The notes under the pieces were generated by a model. The model saw nothing but the letters and a program-made list of their open reading frames with translations, searched no databases and was not told where the DNA came from. Source: Gammaproteobacteria bacterium (GTDB lineage Bacteria; Pseudomonadota; Gammaproteobacteria; Arenicellales; Arenicellaceae). Taken from it: a stretch of DNA of 50,993 nucleotides. The position numbers and the translations under genes are program-made. The stretch's first letter is position 1; every line of letters begins with the position of its first letter. Below, one piece after another: positions 50,377 through 50,993 of this stretch. Location: assembly GCA_030426005.1 (NCBI GenBank), contig JAUHZM010000001.1, positions 1-50,993 of the forward strand, written 5' to 3'.

Positions 50377-50993
50377 ATGAAAGATTTTTTGAAGAGTTGG
50401 GGCCTGCTCCTAGCAGCGCTCCTTGTTGGCGCGTTGGCATTTTTTGCTGCGACCAGCTATTTGTCCGATGCCGAAGAAAACCTGAAACGCAGTCTGGCCG
50501 GGAGTGGCGGCGAGTTAGTTGACGTGGTGGTCGCTAATTCTGATCTGCCAGCCGGAACAACTGTCAGTGCTGAAAATTTGGCTGTGGCACAGGTGTCAGC
50601 CCTAAATTTATCAGCAGCAGTAATTACGCCAGACATGTTCGAGGGAATTGATGGCAGCTTGCTGAAATTTCCAATGTCGAGTGGTGAGCCGTTGTTAACG
50701 CATTTTCTGGAAGGCGTATTGATTGAACGTTTTTCAGAGTTGCTTGAAGACGGTCAACGTGCAGTCACCCTGGAGGTAGATAACCTGACCAGTAATGCGG
50801 GTCTGCTCTCCGTTGGAGATCATGTCGATATCTTTTTATCGGGTGAATTTGCTGAGTCTGACGACGGAAACGAAGAAGTGTTAGTGCCACTGTTCCAAAA
50901 TATTCGCGTACTTGCGGTTGACCGGAACCCCTTGCTCACCAAGGAGCAGCCATATCGAGGTCAGGATTATCTCGATGAAGAAAACCTGTTTGA
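50377..50993 (+). CDS. cpaB: Flp pilus assembly protein CpaB/RcpC, C-terminus cut by window edge
   Basis: The frame from ATG 50377 has no stop before the window end; 205 residues are visible. An N-terminal membrane anchor (SWGLLLAALLVGALAFFAATSYL) is followed by an SAF-like domain beginning VDVVVANSDLPAGTTVSAEN and then RAVTLEVDNLTSNAGLLSVGDHVDIFLSG, the CpaB/RcpC signature. The protein acts in the periplasm with the CpaC/RcpA secretin. It shows that the Tad locus continues to the right, where secretin, ATPases and TadB/TadC are expected. Confidence 0.88.
   Translation, partial: MKDFLKSWGLLLAALLVGALAFFAATSYLSDAEENLKRSLAGSGGELVDVVVANSDLPAGTTVSAENLAVAQVSALNLSAAVITPDMFEGIDGSLLKFPMSSGEPLLTHFLEGVLIERFSELLEDGQRAVTLEVDNLTSNAGLLSVGDHVDIFLSGEFAESDDGNEEVLVPLFQNIRVLAVDRNPLLTKEQPYRGQDYLDEENLF

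Overview
The window looks like a chromosomal segment of a non-enteric, probably marine gammaproteobacterium. The evidence is the yafS-rnhA-dnaQ/mltD neighbourhood, a rimI operon with a pseudomonad-like candidate psi subunit, bacterial tRNA-Ala and tRNA-Glu genes, and chitin-sugar, branched-chain acyl-CoA and kynurenine catabolism. I cannot name the genus with confidence; an Arenicella-like lineage is only a guess. I see no phage, transposase or CRISPR array.

Layout. (1) 1-4820, minus strand: a three-gene amino-sugar operon (BadF/BadG-type kinase, GH20 beta-hexosaminidase without signal peptide, Na+/solute symporter cut by the left edge). Its consensus promoter has the -35 box buried in a perfect 18-bp palindrome. 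(2) 5603-10116: a four-gene archaic (Csu-like) chaperone-usher pilus cluster. (3) 10139-12022, minus: a ZntB-like CorA transporter and an MscS channel. (4) 12166-15060: a DUF2177 membrane protein, a flavin monooxygenase and a convergent FAD/NAD(P)H ferredoxin-type reductase. (5) 15166-18353: a 20-bp palindrome and promoter, then thiolase, acyl-CoA dehydrogenase and an HSD10-like SDR, which resembles isoleucine/branched acyl-CoA degradation. (6) 18359-20499, minus: kynureninase and a coupled, apparently exported alpha/beta hydrolase. (7) 20648-25424: a hotdog thioesterase and an RND efflux adaptor/pump pair. (8) 25421-31450, minus: an IorAB-type molybdenum hydroxylase, S-formylglutathione hydrolase and a TonB-dependent receptor. 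(9) 31619-36101: a rhomboid protease, two TauE/SafE permeases and a membrane-bound CheA-like ATPase whose Hpt-like segment lacks the phosphoacceptor histidine. (10) 36172-39398: a tight operon of ArsC/Spx-like protein, DHH phosphoesterase, a membrane protein, a UDG-fold protein with a psi-like N-terminus, and RimI. (11) 39395-43872: MltD (minus), then a YafS-like methyltransferase, RNase HI, DnaQ and a pentapeptide-repeat protein. (12) 44079-44437: a tRNA-Ala/tRNA-Glu unit with a clear promoter and terminator. (13) 45257 to the right edge: the start of a Tad/Flp pilus locus (Flp pilin, OmpA-like protein, unknown exported proteins, TadG- and TadE-like proteins, a second pilin-like protein, CpaB) that continues beyond the window.

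Three of the five convergent gene pairs share a 4-bp overlap in which the two stop codons lie on opposite strands of the same TTAA or TTAG. The least explained parts are the divergent Tad gene set, the candidate psi/UDG-like protein, the histidine-less CheA-like protein, and the exported hydrolase coupled to kynureninase.
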